NCBI GenBank assembly: GCA_943704415.1
Contig: CALSCO010000183.1
Location: 1 to 53,260 of the forward strand
DNA: 53,260 nt
Source of the DNA: Parvularia atlantis
Taxonomy: Eukaryota; Opisthokonta; Rotosphaerida
Reading direction: 5' to 3'
Below are positions 30,838 to 40,220 of the stretch, in pieces. Numbering within the stretch: the stretch's first letter is position 1; each line of letters starts with the position of its first letter. A program made the position numbers and the translations under genes. Under the pieces are notes generated by a model. That model ran no database searches, had not been told where the DNA came from, and was given only the letters and a program-made list of their open reading frames with translations.

Positions 30838-30969
30838 GGCCCATTCTCCACGCGCGCGCGCTCGCCTCTCGCCCCTCGTCTCGCGCCACGCCTCTCGAGC
30901 GCCCGCACGGCTCGCTCACTCATTTCGTGGACAGGCCGATAGACGAGCAGAGAAAACACACACCTCCCG

Positions 30970-33311
30970 ATGCTGCAGACGGCCACGGCCCCGCCGGCCG
31001 CGCCGGCCACGGCACACGTCGCACAGGGGGGCGCACGCGCGGCCGCCGGTGCGGCCAAGAAGGCGCGTCTCGAAACCGAGGTGCGCGTGGCTGGCAGGCG
31101 AACGGCCCGGAACGCCTCCCCGTCTGACAAACATGCGGGGCCGCTGCGCAGGACGAGAGCGCGGCGTCGGTGCAGGAGCTGCACAAGCAGTACATGCAGC
31201 TCGAGAGCACGAGCCGCTTCGTCGTCAAGCACACGCTCGACGGCATCCTCACGGCCGCGTCGAGCAACATCGTGTACTTCCTCGGCTACGAGGCGTCGCA
31301 GGTGCGCCCGCCACCCGACCCTCCTCCGCGCGCCCCTCGCTGACCGCGCGGCCGCCCGCGCCAGATGGTCAACATGTCCACGTACGAGCTCGTGCACCCG
31401 GACGACCTCCAGGCCGTGCTCAAGACTCACCTCGAGCTGATGCAGCAGCGCTCCAACGCGCCCCTCATGGCCAAATACCGCATGCGCACAAAGAAGAGCA
31501 CGCACGTGCTCGTGCACGCCGTGTTCTACCTCGAGGGTGCATGGCGCGCGCGGCACCGCGCAGCCTCGCGCGGCGCTGACCCCGCGCCCGACCCGCGCGC
31601 GCAGAGACCGACACGTCGTACAACCAGCTTTGGGTCGGCGTCGAGTCGCCCAGCTACGTCATCTGCTGCATCTGCACCGACGTCTCGGACGTGCCGTCGA
31701 GGATTCCGACGGAGCAGCAGCCGTCGCGCCTAGTGCGTGCGCAGCCTCTGGCCTGCCGTCCTGCCGCTGCCGCTGATGCGCACGGCCTTCCCCTTTCCCG
31801 CTTTGCTTCACCGCGCTATCGCAGAACACGCCCACGGCCGCCTTCCCGCTGTCGGACCGTGTGGTGCAGATGCAGGTCGAGGCCGCGCGCCTGCGTCAGA
31901 GCATCACCGAGCAGGCGCAGGAAGCCGAGCGGCTGCACCATGAGATCAGGCAGATTCACTCGTTCAAGGTGCGCGTGCGGGCGCGCGGACGCGTGGAAAA
32001 AATAAAAAGGGGGGCGCTCACGCCGCACCGCACCACCAGGCCTGGGAGCAGACGCGCAGCCAGACGCGCGCGGCCAGCGCCAGCGCGCAGGCACCAACCT
32101 CGTCCTCCGCGCTCACCACGCCCTTCTCCAAGCTCGGCGGCAGCGGCAGCAGCGGCAGCGCAGCCGGCGCGCCCAACACGGCCGGATCAAACCTCGGCGG
32201 CGGCGGCGGCAAGTTTGCCCAGGACTTCCTCTACCGCCCGGCGATGACGACGCCGATGTCGGCGACCATGTTCCCGGCCACGGCCACGGTGCAGACGCCG
32301 CCGGGCCTCGGCGACGACGTCTTCGCGCCATCGCTCTACTTCTACCCGCCCGCGGGGACGACGCAGCAGCAGCACATGCAGCAGCAGCAACAGCAGCAAC
32401 AGCAGCAGCAGCAGCCCGGCATAAAGAGCGAGCCCGGCGCACTCGACTACGGCGCGGACGGCGGCGGCTCGCGCGTGGTCGGACCCGGCGGGTTTGCGCG
32501 GCGCTACTCGGACCAGGCCGACTCACCCACGGCGCTGCTCTTTGCCATGTCGCCACCGCCGAGCTCGGGCACGCTGCAGGCCGGGGGCGCGGTCGGGCCC
32601 AACAACATGAGCGGCATCGCGCGGCTACTCGTGGGCGCCAACTACATGACGCCGACCGGCGGGCTCTGGTCGCCGACAGGAGGGCTGGCGCAGCAGGGCC
32701 TCTACGGCGTGCCAATGATGCTCGCGCAGCCGGTGCAGCAGCAGCTCCAGCCGGGGCTGAAGCGGTCCAACAGCTCGGCCGGCATGTCGACGCCGCCCCC
32801 GAGCGGGGGCAGTAGCGGCAGCAGCAGCAACGGCGGCGCGGCCGAGGTCGACCCGACTGCGCACCCGCGCTTCCCGCACCAGTTTCCGCGCGAGCGCCTG
32901 CCCAACGGCAAGGTGATTGGGCCGCGCGGTGGGCGGCGCGAGCGCAAGCTGCGGCCCCCGCCCTTTGGCGACAAGTGCGGCGAGTGTGAGCTGCGCCTGT
33001 CGTCCGAGTGGCGCAAGGGCCCCGACCCAAACAAGCTGCTTTGCAACGCCTGCGGCCTGCGCTTCAACCGCAAGTGCCGCAAGAGCAAGAAGGACGCGTC
33101 GCAGGGCGGGCGGGCGGGCGGCGGCGGCGGGTCGAGCAAGCGCGGCAGCGGGGCTCGGTCGACGCAGGCGCAGCGGCAGCCCGGCCAGTCATCGCAGCTC
33201 GACGACCTCGGCGGCGCCGAGGACGATCTGGACGAGGCGGACGAGTACGACGACGAGTTTGACGACGACGGCGCCGATGACGCGCACGACGACTTGGCCG
33301 TGAACGGATGA
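30970..33311 (+). CDS. wc-2: WC-2-like PAS and GATA zinc-finger transcription regulator
   Basis: The start MLQTATAPPA is followed by a PAS domain at about 31.16-31.65 kb. Its motifs are STSRFVVKHTLDGILTAA, IVYFLGYEASQ, STYELVHPDDLQAVLKTHL and KYRMRTKKSTHVLVHAV. It lacks the flavin-binding NCRFLQ cysteine motif, so it is a non-LOV PAS as in WC-2. A short coiled coil (AARLRQSITEQAQEAERLH) and a low-complexity region with Q12 follow. A C-terminal GATA finger of the C-X2-C-X18-C-X2-C type, the white-collar spacing, lies at 32976-33053, ending LLCNACGLRFNRK. A basic segment and a long Asp/Glu tail complete it. In fungi WC-2 pairs with the photoreceptor WC-1. Five short introns interrupt the PAS half, and the rest is one exon. 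Light regulation here is inference. Confidence 0.87.
32379..32414 (+). repeat. Polyglutamine tract (12 CAG/CAA codons)
   Basis: Twelve consecutive Gln codons lie in the WC-2-like protein. Two CAA codons interrupt the CAG run. Confidence 0.95.
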
Positions 33312-33406
33312 TCACAGCAGCCGCTTTACTGTACATGGTGCAGAGTGCCGCAAGCCCGCCGCCGCAGAAGAATAGGAAGGTTGTTACACTACTGCACAGG
33401 GGCGTC

Positions 33407-34125
33407 TCACCACGACGGCAGCCACGAGTAGCCGTCGTTGGGCAGGAGCGCGCCCGACGTGAGCAGGACGAGGTCGACCAACCACCAGACGCCGAGCCCG
33501 CCGACTGCGCCGCGGCCGTGAGCACACGCGCGCACGCGCATCGCGCCCGAACGCACGCGTGAGCAGCTTGGCCGAGCCAAAGCAGGTGTAGCACAGGCAC
33601 AGTCGGTCGATGCCGCACAGCCCAAGGAAGATGGACAGGGCGAGCACGGTCGGGAAGCGGAAGCTGCCGTAGCGCACGCACTGGTACGTGTCGGCGAGGT
33701 AGAACGTGTGGTTCCCGGCGCACTCGATCTCCGGGTAGACCTCGCACCGCGCCGTCACATACGCGGGCGCCTCGCCGCGCGCGCTGCCAAACGCGCGGCA
33801 CCCGCGCTGCTGCTGCGCCGGCGTGAGCGCGTTGTACCCGTCGTCGCTCAAGCCCGTGTAGTCCTCGAACACGCACACCATGTGCTGCGCGGGGCTGCGC
33901 CATGTCAGGCCGACGCGCGCGTTGAGCAGGCACGCACACGGCCGCGCAGGGGACGAGCGGCGTGTTGGGGTCGTACGCGACCGTCGTGCAGTTGGCGGCC
34001 GAGCTGTTGCCGCCGACGCTGCCCGGGCAGAACGGCACGGGCTCGCCGGGGCGCAGCGGGCCGGCGGCGCGCGCGGCCGACGCGGCGAATGCGATGACGA
34101 CGAGCAGCAGCGCTGCCATTCGCAT
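33407..34125 (-). CDS. TM2D2: TM2 domain membrane protein (TM2D2-like)
   Basis: This is a small membrane protein with a cleavable signal peptide ([20 protein letters not shown]). A Cys-rich lumenal part follows with possible N-glycosylation sites (NSS, NCT, NHT), then a TM2 domain. The sequence [20 protein letters not shown] leads into [22 protein letters not shown] short intron follows, then [17 protein letters not shown] and the conserved end DGYSWLPSW. The DRF-like turn appears as DRL. Order and end match TM2D2 better than TM2D1 or TM2D3. In flies the TM2D proteins (almondex and relatives) act with Notch and the endolysosome; the function outside animals is unknown. The ATG at 34125 is chosen; a second in-frame ATG lies at 34119. 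It is 5 bp from the divergent ankyrin gene start. Confidence 0.85.
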
Positions 34126-34130
34126 TCATC
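34126..34130. promoter_or_regulatory. Five-base gap between divergent start codons
   Basis: Only tcatc separates the TM2D2-like ATG (minus) from the ankyrin-protein ATG (plus). Any promoter or 5' leader must lie within the partner's coding region. Confidence 0.55.
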
Positions 34131-35538
34131 ATGGCCGCGGTGCGGTTCGTCACCGAGGATGAGGTCGACGACGCGCACCTCGTGCTCACGGTGCATGCGA
34201 ACGGGCTCGAGGACGCGCGCGCGGACGGCGATGCGGAGGCCGTGGAGGACGGCGATGCGGCTATGACGCTCACGCTCAAGGGCACGGGCGAGCCCGGCAC
34301 CGACGCGGCAGAGTCGCTGGACGCGCTGCTGCAGCGCGTGGAGGACGACCTGGGCGACGGCGACACGGCGGCGGAGAGCGACGCGGCGGAGAGCAATGCG
34401 GCCGAGCCCGATGCCGCCCTGCGTGACGGCGATGCGGCCGAGCCCGATGCTGCCCTGCGCGACGGCGACGAGGCGCTCATGGCGCTCGTGCGGCTCCACG
34501 AGGCCGTCGCCACCGGCGATGTCGACGGCGCGGTCACGCTGCTGCGCGGCACCGTGCACTGCCTCGACGCCAACACGGTGCTGCCGCAGGACCCGAGCGG
34601 CGCGACGCTGCTGATGTACGCACGCACACGCGTTTACACGTGCCGGACTGCCGTGTGCTCACGCCCCGCGTCGCACAGGCGCGCGTGCGCGGCCGCGCGA
34701 CCCAACCAGTCGATGCTGTACATGCTGCTGCAGCACGGCGCGGACGTGCACCGGCGTGACGCGCGCGACCGCACGGCGCTGATGTGGGCATGCGAGGCGC
34801 AGCACGCCGCGCTCGTGCGCATCCTGGTCGAGGTGCGCGGCTGCCACGTCGTGCGCCCCGTGCCTCACTGACTCGACTGCGCAGAGCGGGGCGCGCGTGA
34901 GCGGCTTCTCGCGCGACGGCGCATCGGGCCTGCTGCTTGCGGTCGAAAACAACGACACCAAGGTGGCGCGGTACCTCGTCGTCACCGGCAAGGCCGACGT
35001 CAACGAGCTGTCGCCCGACGGCGTGACGCCGCTGCTGCTCGCGGTCGCGCGCCAGAGCACGCTGCTGGCCGCGCTGCTGATCGAGCTCGGCGCGAACGTC
35101 AACCGCGGCAACGCCGAGCGGTGGCCGCTGAGCGTCGCCTGCGCCAACGGCGACATTGTCACGGTCGCGTACCTGCTCGACAAGGGCGCGACTGTCAACC
35201 GGCGCATCGACGCGCTCCGCGGCATCTCGTGCCTGTTCCTGGCGTGCGACCAGGGCAACGTCGAGCTGGCCAAGCTGCTGCTCATGCGCGGCATCGACCC
35301 CAACCACATCGACGACAGCGGACGCTCGGTACTGTCGTACCTGTGCGAGAACGAGGGCTTTGAGCACCTCAAGGCGGCCAAGGTCTCGCAGCTGATCGCA
35401 CTGCTGCTCGAACACGGCGCCGACGCGCTCTTGGCGGACCGCACCGGCGAAACGCCCGTCTCGTTCGCGCGCCGCCACCCGGACCAGTCCATCCTCGAGC
35501 AGATCCTGGCGTGGATGCGGCGCGCGCGGCGGCGCTGA
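34131..35538 (+). CDS. Ankyrin-repeat protein
   Basis: The N-terminus MAAVRFVTEDEVDDAHLVL is followed by an acidic, alanine-rich stretch with two 36-bp tandem repeats (AEPDAALRDGDA). Then come ankyrin repeats: LQHGADVHRRDARDRTALMW, DGASGLLLAVENNDTKVARY, GVTPLLLAVARQSTLLAALL, WPLSVACANGDIVTVAYLLD, ISCLFLACDQGNVELAKLLL and LIALLLEHGADALLADRTGE. Each keeps the G-T/A-P-L and A-x-x-x-G consensus. Two introns occur near 34.62-34.7 kb and 34.83-34.89 kb; the second is followed by SGARVSGFSRDG. No second domain or membrane segment is seen, so the partner cannot be told. The next in-frame Met is near 34263 and is an alternative start. Confidence 0.87.
34395..34466 (+). repeat. Two 36-bp tandem coding repeats
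   Basis: Two adjacent near-identical 36-bp units encode the acidic AEPDAALRDGDA stretch in the ankyrin protein N-terminus. Confidence 0.85.
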
Positions 35539-35567
35539 TGTTTTGTTGTGCGCACGCATGTACACGA

Positions 35568-37443
35568 TTACAGCAACGGGCGGTCAGCGCGCGTGGCGCC
35601 GTCGGACGGGGCGTCGAGCCCGTGCACGCGCGTGACCAGGTCGCGGTAGACGGGCGACACAAACAGGCGGCACTCGCAGCACGGGAACGCCTTGTCGAGC
35701 ACGGGCTTGAACCTGCGACCGCGTGAAGGGCTGCCGCACAAGCAGAGGCAGACGGAGCGCGCACCAGAAGTTGACAGCGATGTTGCGCCGGTGCTCGTCC
35801 GGCCGCGACCGCACCTCGTGCCACCAGAACGCAGGCAGGTACAGCACGTCGCCCTGGCGGATCTCGCACTCGAGCGCGCGCGCCCGGGAGAAGCGGGGGT
35901 ACCGCGCAAGGTCTGGCCGGGTGATGTCGACCGGGCTCATGACCATCGACGTCGACTCGAGCAGCGTGTCGCGCGCGAACGACAGCGTGGCCCGGTCGAA
36001 GCTCAGCTGCACCTCGGCCAGGTGCCCCTCGTACAAGTTCTCGTTGGCGTGCGGCGCAAAGATCGTCAGGTGCTTGGCGCCCGTGACCTGACACAGCAGG
36101 TTCTCGAACGGGTCAAAGTGCAGCTTGCCGACCGTGCGCCCGTTGCCCAGCCAGATCTGGCAAGAGCGCGTGTGCGCATCACGGCGCTGTGAGCGAGCGC
36201 ATCAATGTCGCCGCGCAGCCGCGCACGTTCAGGTGCTCCTGCTCCAGGTCGCGCGCCACGGGCACGTTGCGCACGTCGCGCAGCAGCAGCGGCAGCGACG
36301 ACGAGATGGACGTGTACTCGAGGTAGGCCGACACGTTGGTGCTCGTGTCGAGCAGGTCCAGGAAGTCCGCAAACTGCATCTCGGCCGGCGCGGGCCGCAC
36401 GACGGCAATGTCGCCAAAGGCCAGCTGGCTGCGCACGGCCGCAGGGATGTGCGCGCCGCCACCGGGCCAGCGCTCGAGTGGCTCGCAGCCCTCAAACTCG
36501 CCGTCGGGCGTGAGCTTGATGTGCACGCTCTGGTTGCCCAGGTGCTCGCTGCGCAGCGTGCCGTCAGCCACAATCATTGCGCTGTGCACGACTGGTGGCG
36601 CACCGCAGGAACGCGCTCGACCAGCGCTCGATCGCCGGCCACGACGACGCCGCGCCGCGCAAGATCACGGGGCGAGAGCGCAGCGCGTAGTCGCGCACGA
36701 ATGTATCCGCGTCCGGCACGTCGTGCAGCTCCTCGCAGCGGCCGCTTTGCGCCTCGGCCACGACGTCGAAAAAGCCGCGCGAGACGTTGGCGACGACGCG
36801 GCCCTGCGCACGATGAGTACGGTGCAGGGAGCGCGCAGTACAGTCCACGCGCGCGCACCAGTGGCGTCAGTCGCCCACGCACGTCGCGGTAGCGGTGCGT
36901 GTGCTCGTTGATGCGCGCGACGACGGCCGCCAGCCACCGCGCGCTCTCGTCCTCGCTCGCGTCCCACAGCTCGAGCGGGTGCGGCACCGGCGGCAGCGCG
37001 ACCGGCGGAGCGAGCACGGGTCGAGGCGGCGCGAGCAGGCACGAGCGGTCGGGCGGCTGCGCGACGAAGAGGCGCAGGGCGTGCGGCGCGGCGTCGTCGG
37101 TCGGCCAGAAGCGCGCCAGGGCGCGGCGCTCGACCGCGTCGGCGTAGTGCACGACCGCGCCGCGGATCGGCGTCTCGTCGCGTGCGTACACGTGCAGCAC
37201 GGCCCGCAGCCATGTGACGTCGTCGGCCAGGCGCGCGCGCGTGTCGTCGTCCTGAGCGGGCGCGATCCACACGACCCAGTCCTTGTGCGGGCTTATCGCA
37301 GTCTCGATCGTGGCGACGTGTGCCGGCAGTGGCAGCACCGACGGCCCATCACCACCGTCGTCGTTCGCACTGCGCGGCAGCCGCGCGAGCGCCACGGCCA
37401 GCGCGACCGCGACAAGGATCGACGCGAGGTGCGAGATCGACAT
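35568..37443 (-). CDS. Membrane-anchored JmjC (cupin_8) oxygenase
   Basis: This is a 2-oxoglutarate/Fe(II) oxygenase fold protein. It starts MSISHLASILVAVALAVALA, an N-terminal signal or anchor helix. A region of about 200 residues of unknown type follows (HKDWVVWIAP, VARINEHTHRYRDVRGR). The JmjC part includes SRGFFDVVAEAQ, DTFVRDYALRSRPVILRGAA, then GNGRTVGKLHFDPFENLLCQ with the HxD iron ligands and GAKHLTIFAPHANENLYEGH. The double-stranded beta-helix closes with EIRQGDVLYLPAFWWHEVRS, supplying the distal histidine. The last exon ends DAPSDGATRADRPLL. Family relatives (JMJD7, TYW5, HIF1AN-like) are mostly soluble, so the hydrophobic N-terminus suggests an ER/lumenal or vacuolar place. The substrate is unknown. 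The start is only 21 bp from the divergent fusion-enzyme start. Confidence 0.84.
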
Positions 37444-37464
37444 CGTCGCAGCCTCGCAATAGAC
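37444..37464. promoter_or_regulatory. 21-bp gap between divergent start codons (JmjC / kinase fusion)
   Basis: This gap lies between the JmjC ATG and the nucleotidyltransferase-kinase ATG. Both starts are fixed by protein features immediately downstream (an anchor helix; VAVIVLAAGFGTR). Confidence 0.6.
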
Positions 37465-40140
37465 ATGGCGGCGGACGTGGCTGTCATCGTGCTCGCGGCC
37501 GGCTTCGGCACGCGGCTCGCGCGGGATCTGGCCGCTGCTGCTGCGACGGCGGCGACGACGGGTGCGGCGCCGGCGCACGACTGGGCCGCACTGCAGCGCC
37601 TGCCGAAGCCGCTGCTGCCCGTGTGGGCCGGGCGCCCGCTGCTGGATGAGTGGGTCGACGCGCTGCTGGTGCGCCTGCCCGACCTTCTTGCGCGCGCGCG
37701 CACGTTTGCTCACGCTCACGCAGGACTGCCGCGCGCGCGACGTCTCCGTCGGCCCGCTATTTATCGTGGCCAACGCGGCGCACCACGCTCAGTTTGTCGC
37801 GTGGGCTGGGCGCCACGGAATCCCGCCCGCGCACGTGCTCAACGACGGCAGCGCGACCAACGAGACGCGCCTGGGCGCGATCGCCGACCTGCACCTCGCG
37901 CTCAAGACGTTCGCGGACGAAATCGGCTCGCGCGACGTGCTGGTGCTCGCCGGTGAGTGCCGTTCGCGAGCGCCATCGACCGCTGAGCGCGACCAGGCGA
38001 CACGCTCTTCCACGACTCGTTCCATCTGCCGACGTTCCTGGGCGGCCGCCAGCGCGACGGCGACCACGTGCTGTACTACCGCGTGCAGGCACGCCGCGCT
38101 GAGGCTGCGCCGCGTGCTCATGACCGCGCAGGACGATGCCGAGGTGAGCAAGCGCGGCATCGTCGAGGTCGACCCGGCGACTAGTCGCGTCACCGCCTTC
38201 CTCGAGAAGCCCGCGCCGACGGCCACGGCCTCGCGCTGGGCCTGCCCGGCCTTTTACGTGCTGCGCAGCAGCTCCGTCGCGCTGGTCGCTAAGGTTCGTC
38301 TTGTGCACGCGTCGCACACGCCGCTCACCGTGCCGCGCGCAGTACGTCGACACAGCGCGGCAGCACGGCGACGCCAGCCGCGACATGCTGGACGCGCCGG
38401 GCCAGCTCATCGGCTGGCTGCACAAGTGCGCGCCGCTGCCGCCTGGCGCCTGGGCTGAACGCTGGCGCAGGCAGACGACCGTGTACGGCTCGCGCATCGA
38501 CGGCCGCTACGACATCGGCAGCCTGGGTGACTACGAGGTGCGCGGCTGCGGACGTGCAGCGCCTCATTGATCGCACGGCGAGGCCGCGCAGGTGGCCGTC
38601 AAGCCCGGCATGCTCATCGAGCGGGCGTTTGCGCGCGCGGGGCTGATTGGCAACCCCTCGGACGGCTTCAACGGTGCCGCCGTGCCGCTGACGCTCGCGC
38701 GCATAGCCGCACCCGCTGAACATGCGCCATCCACAGGCAAGACGATCTCGGTTGCCCTCCGCAACTTCTTCGCAACCGTGCGCATTCAGCCGAGCGCGCG
38801 CGTCGAGATCGTGTCCAACGTGGTGCGCCACCGGTCGGCGTTGGTCGCTTTGCCCTGGCCCCGACAGTGCGCCGCGTTGCGCACAGCGCTACGACAGCGC
38901 CACCTTTGCCAGCCTCGAGGACCTGGCGTCGCGCACGGCCGTCTTCGGCTACTACGGCGGCGTGCGCCTGCTGCGGGCGACGTGCAAGCGCTTCTTCGAC
39001 CTCGTGCAGGCGGGCGACGCGAGCCTGGCGGGCAGGGTGCTGCTGCGCAACTTTGCGCTCGCGTACGACTCCAACATTCCGTTTGGTGTGCGCCTGTCTC
39101 TGCCGGCCGGTGCGGAGGCGCTGAACCGCGGAGGCACAGCCGTCGGCCTCGCCGGCTCGTCGGCCATCGTCACGGCCGCGCTGCGCGCCCTCATGCGCTT
39201 CTACGGCGTCACGCTCGCGGACCTGCGCCTGCCGCGCGAGCAAGTGCGGCACCGGTCAACCCCCATCGCGAACTGACGACGTGTGCCGCGCAGCTGCCCA
39301 ACGTCGTGCTTGCAATCGAGCGCGAGGAGCTCGGCATCAACGCCGGGCTGCAGGACCGCGTGATCCAGGCGCGTGTGGCGTGCACTGCGGCTGTGGCGTG
39401 GTGCTGAAGCGCGCGGCAGGAGTACGAGGGCGCAGTCTACATGGACTTTTCGAAGGACGTGCTCGAGCGCAACAAGGGCGCAGGTGCCTACAAGCAGCTG
39501 GACTGCGCGGGTGGGCCCGCGCGCCGCATGTCATACGCGCACAGATTCACGCCCGGCGCGCAAACAGACATGCCGCCGCTGTACCTGGCGTACATGGTCA
39601 AGGCCGGCGGCGACAGCGGCAAGATCCACAGCGACGTGCGCCGGCGCTGGGACGCGGGCGACGCGGCGGTGGTGGCGGCGATGCACGACTTTGCGCGAAT
39701 CACCGACGAGGCGGCCGAGGCCCTGCGCGCGGTGCGTTGTGCGTGGCGCAACGGGGCCAAGCACTGAGCGCGAGCACAGCGCGACTATGCGCGCCTGGGC
39801 ACGCTGATGGACTTCAACTTTGACCTGCGGCGCACGATCTACGGCGACGCAGTCACCGGCGAGGACAACATCCGCTTTGCCGACGCAGCGCGGTGCGAAC
39901 TGCCGCCTGGTCCGGGCTGCGCTGACGTGCGCGCGGCGCCACAGGGCCCTCGGTTTCAGCGCTAAGTTCACGGGCAGCGGCGGCGCGTTTGTGCTCCTGC
40001 GCCGCCCCGCGGCTGGCCCGCTCTTGCTCTCGGCCGCAGACGAGGCGGTGGCGAGGGCGCGCTTTGCCGAGACCGGCTTTGCCTTCACGCGCATCGAGCT
40101 GCAGGAGCGCGCCGCGCCGCTGCTGTGGCGCGACGCGTGA
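37465..40140 (+). CDS. Nucleotidyltransferase-glucuronokinase fusion (putative bifunctional glucuronate activation enzyme)
   Basis: The N-terminal half is an NTP_transferase (sugar-1-phosphate nucleotidyltransferase) domain. It has VIVLAAGFGTRL, LPKPLLPVWAGRPLLDEW, VLNDGSATNETRLGAIADL, LVLAG then DTLFHD (metal Asp), VTAFLEKP and RIDGRYDIGSLGDYE. The C-terminal half is a GHMP kinase that follows plant glucuronokinase (EC 2.7.1.43) almost motif by motif. These are FARAGLIGNPSDGFNGA, FGYYGGVRLLRATCKRF, NFALAYDSNIPF spliced to AVGLAGSSAIVTAALRALM (P-loop), IEREELGINAGLQDRVIQ, GAVYMDFSKDVLE, SGKIHSDVRRRWDAGD, LMDFNFDLRRTIYGD and SAKFTGSGGAFVLL. The kinase makes glucuronate-1-phosphate; the fused domain could then make UDP-glucuronate or a relative. 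The domain order resembles FKP/FKGP (fucose). The joint is the intron near 38538-38591. All visible catalytic motifs are intact. The nucleotide used is unknown. Confidence 0.9.
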
Positions 40141-40220
40141 GGCCGTCTCGTTTCCGCTTTTTTTTTTGGCTCAGTCAGCATGACTACACACGTTCACACG
40201 TTTGCACGAGGCGCAGTCGG
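40141..40220. other. Convergent gap with a T10 run
   Basis: This stretch of 80 bp lies between the fusion-kinase stop and the dienelactone hydrolase stop, with ten T at 40158-40167. It presumably holds overlapping 3' ends. Confidence 0.4.

Larger units (their letters stand above)
30288..30969. promoter_or_regulatory. Divergent promoter region with TC microsatellite and C20 tract
   Basis: This stretch of 682 bp lies between the SmgGDS-like and WC-2-like starts. It is strongly pyrimidine-rich on the plus strand. It contains (TC)10 at 30601-30620 and a run of 20 C at 30818-30837, followed by a short AC-rich leader before the WC-2-like ATG. No coding potential is recognised. Confidence 0.5.
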
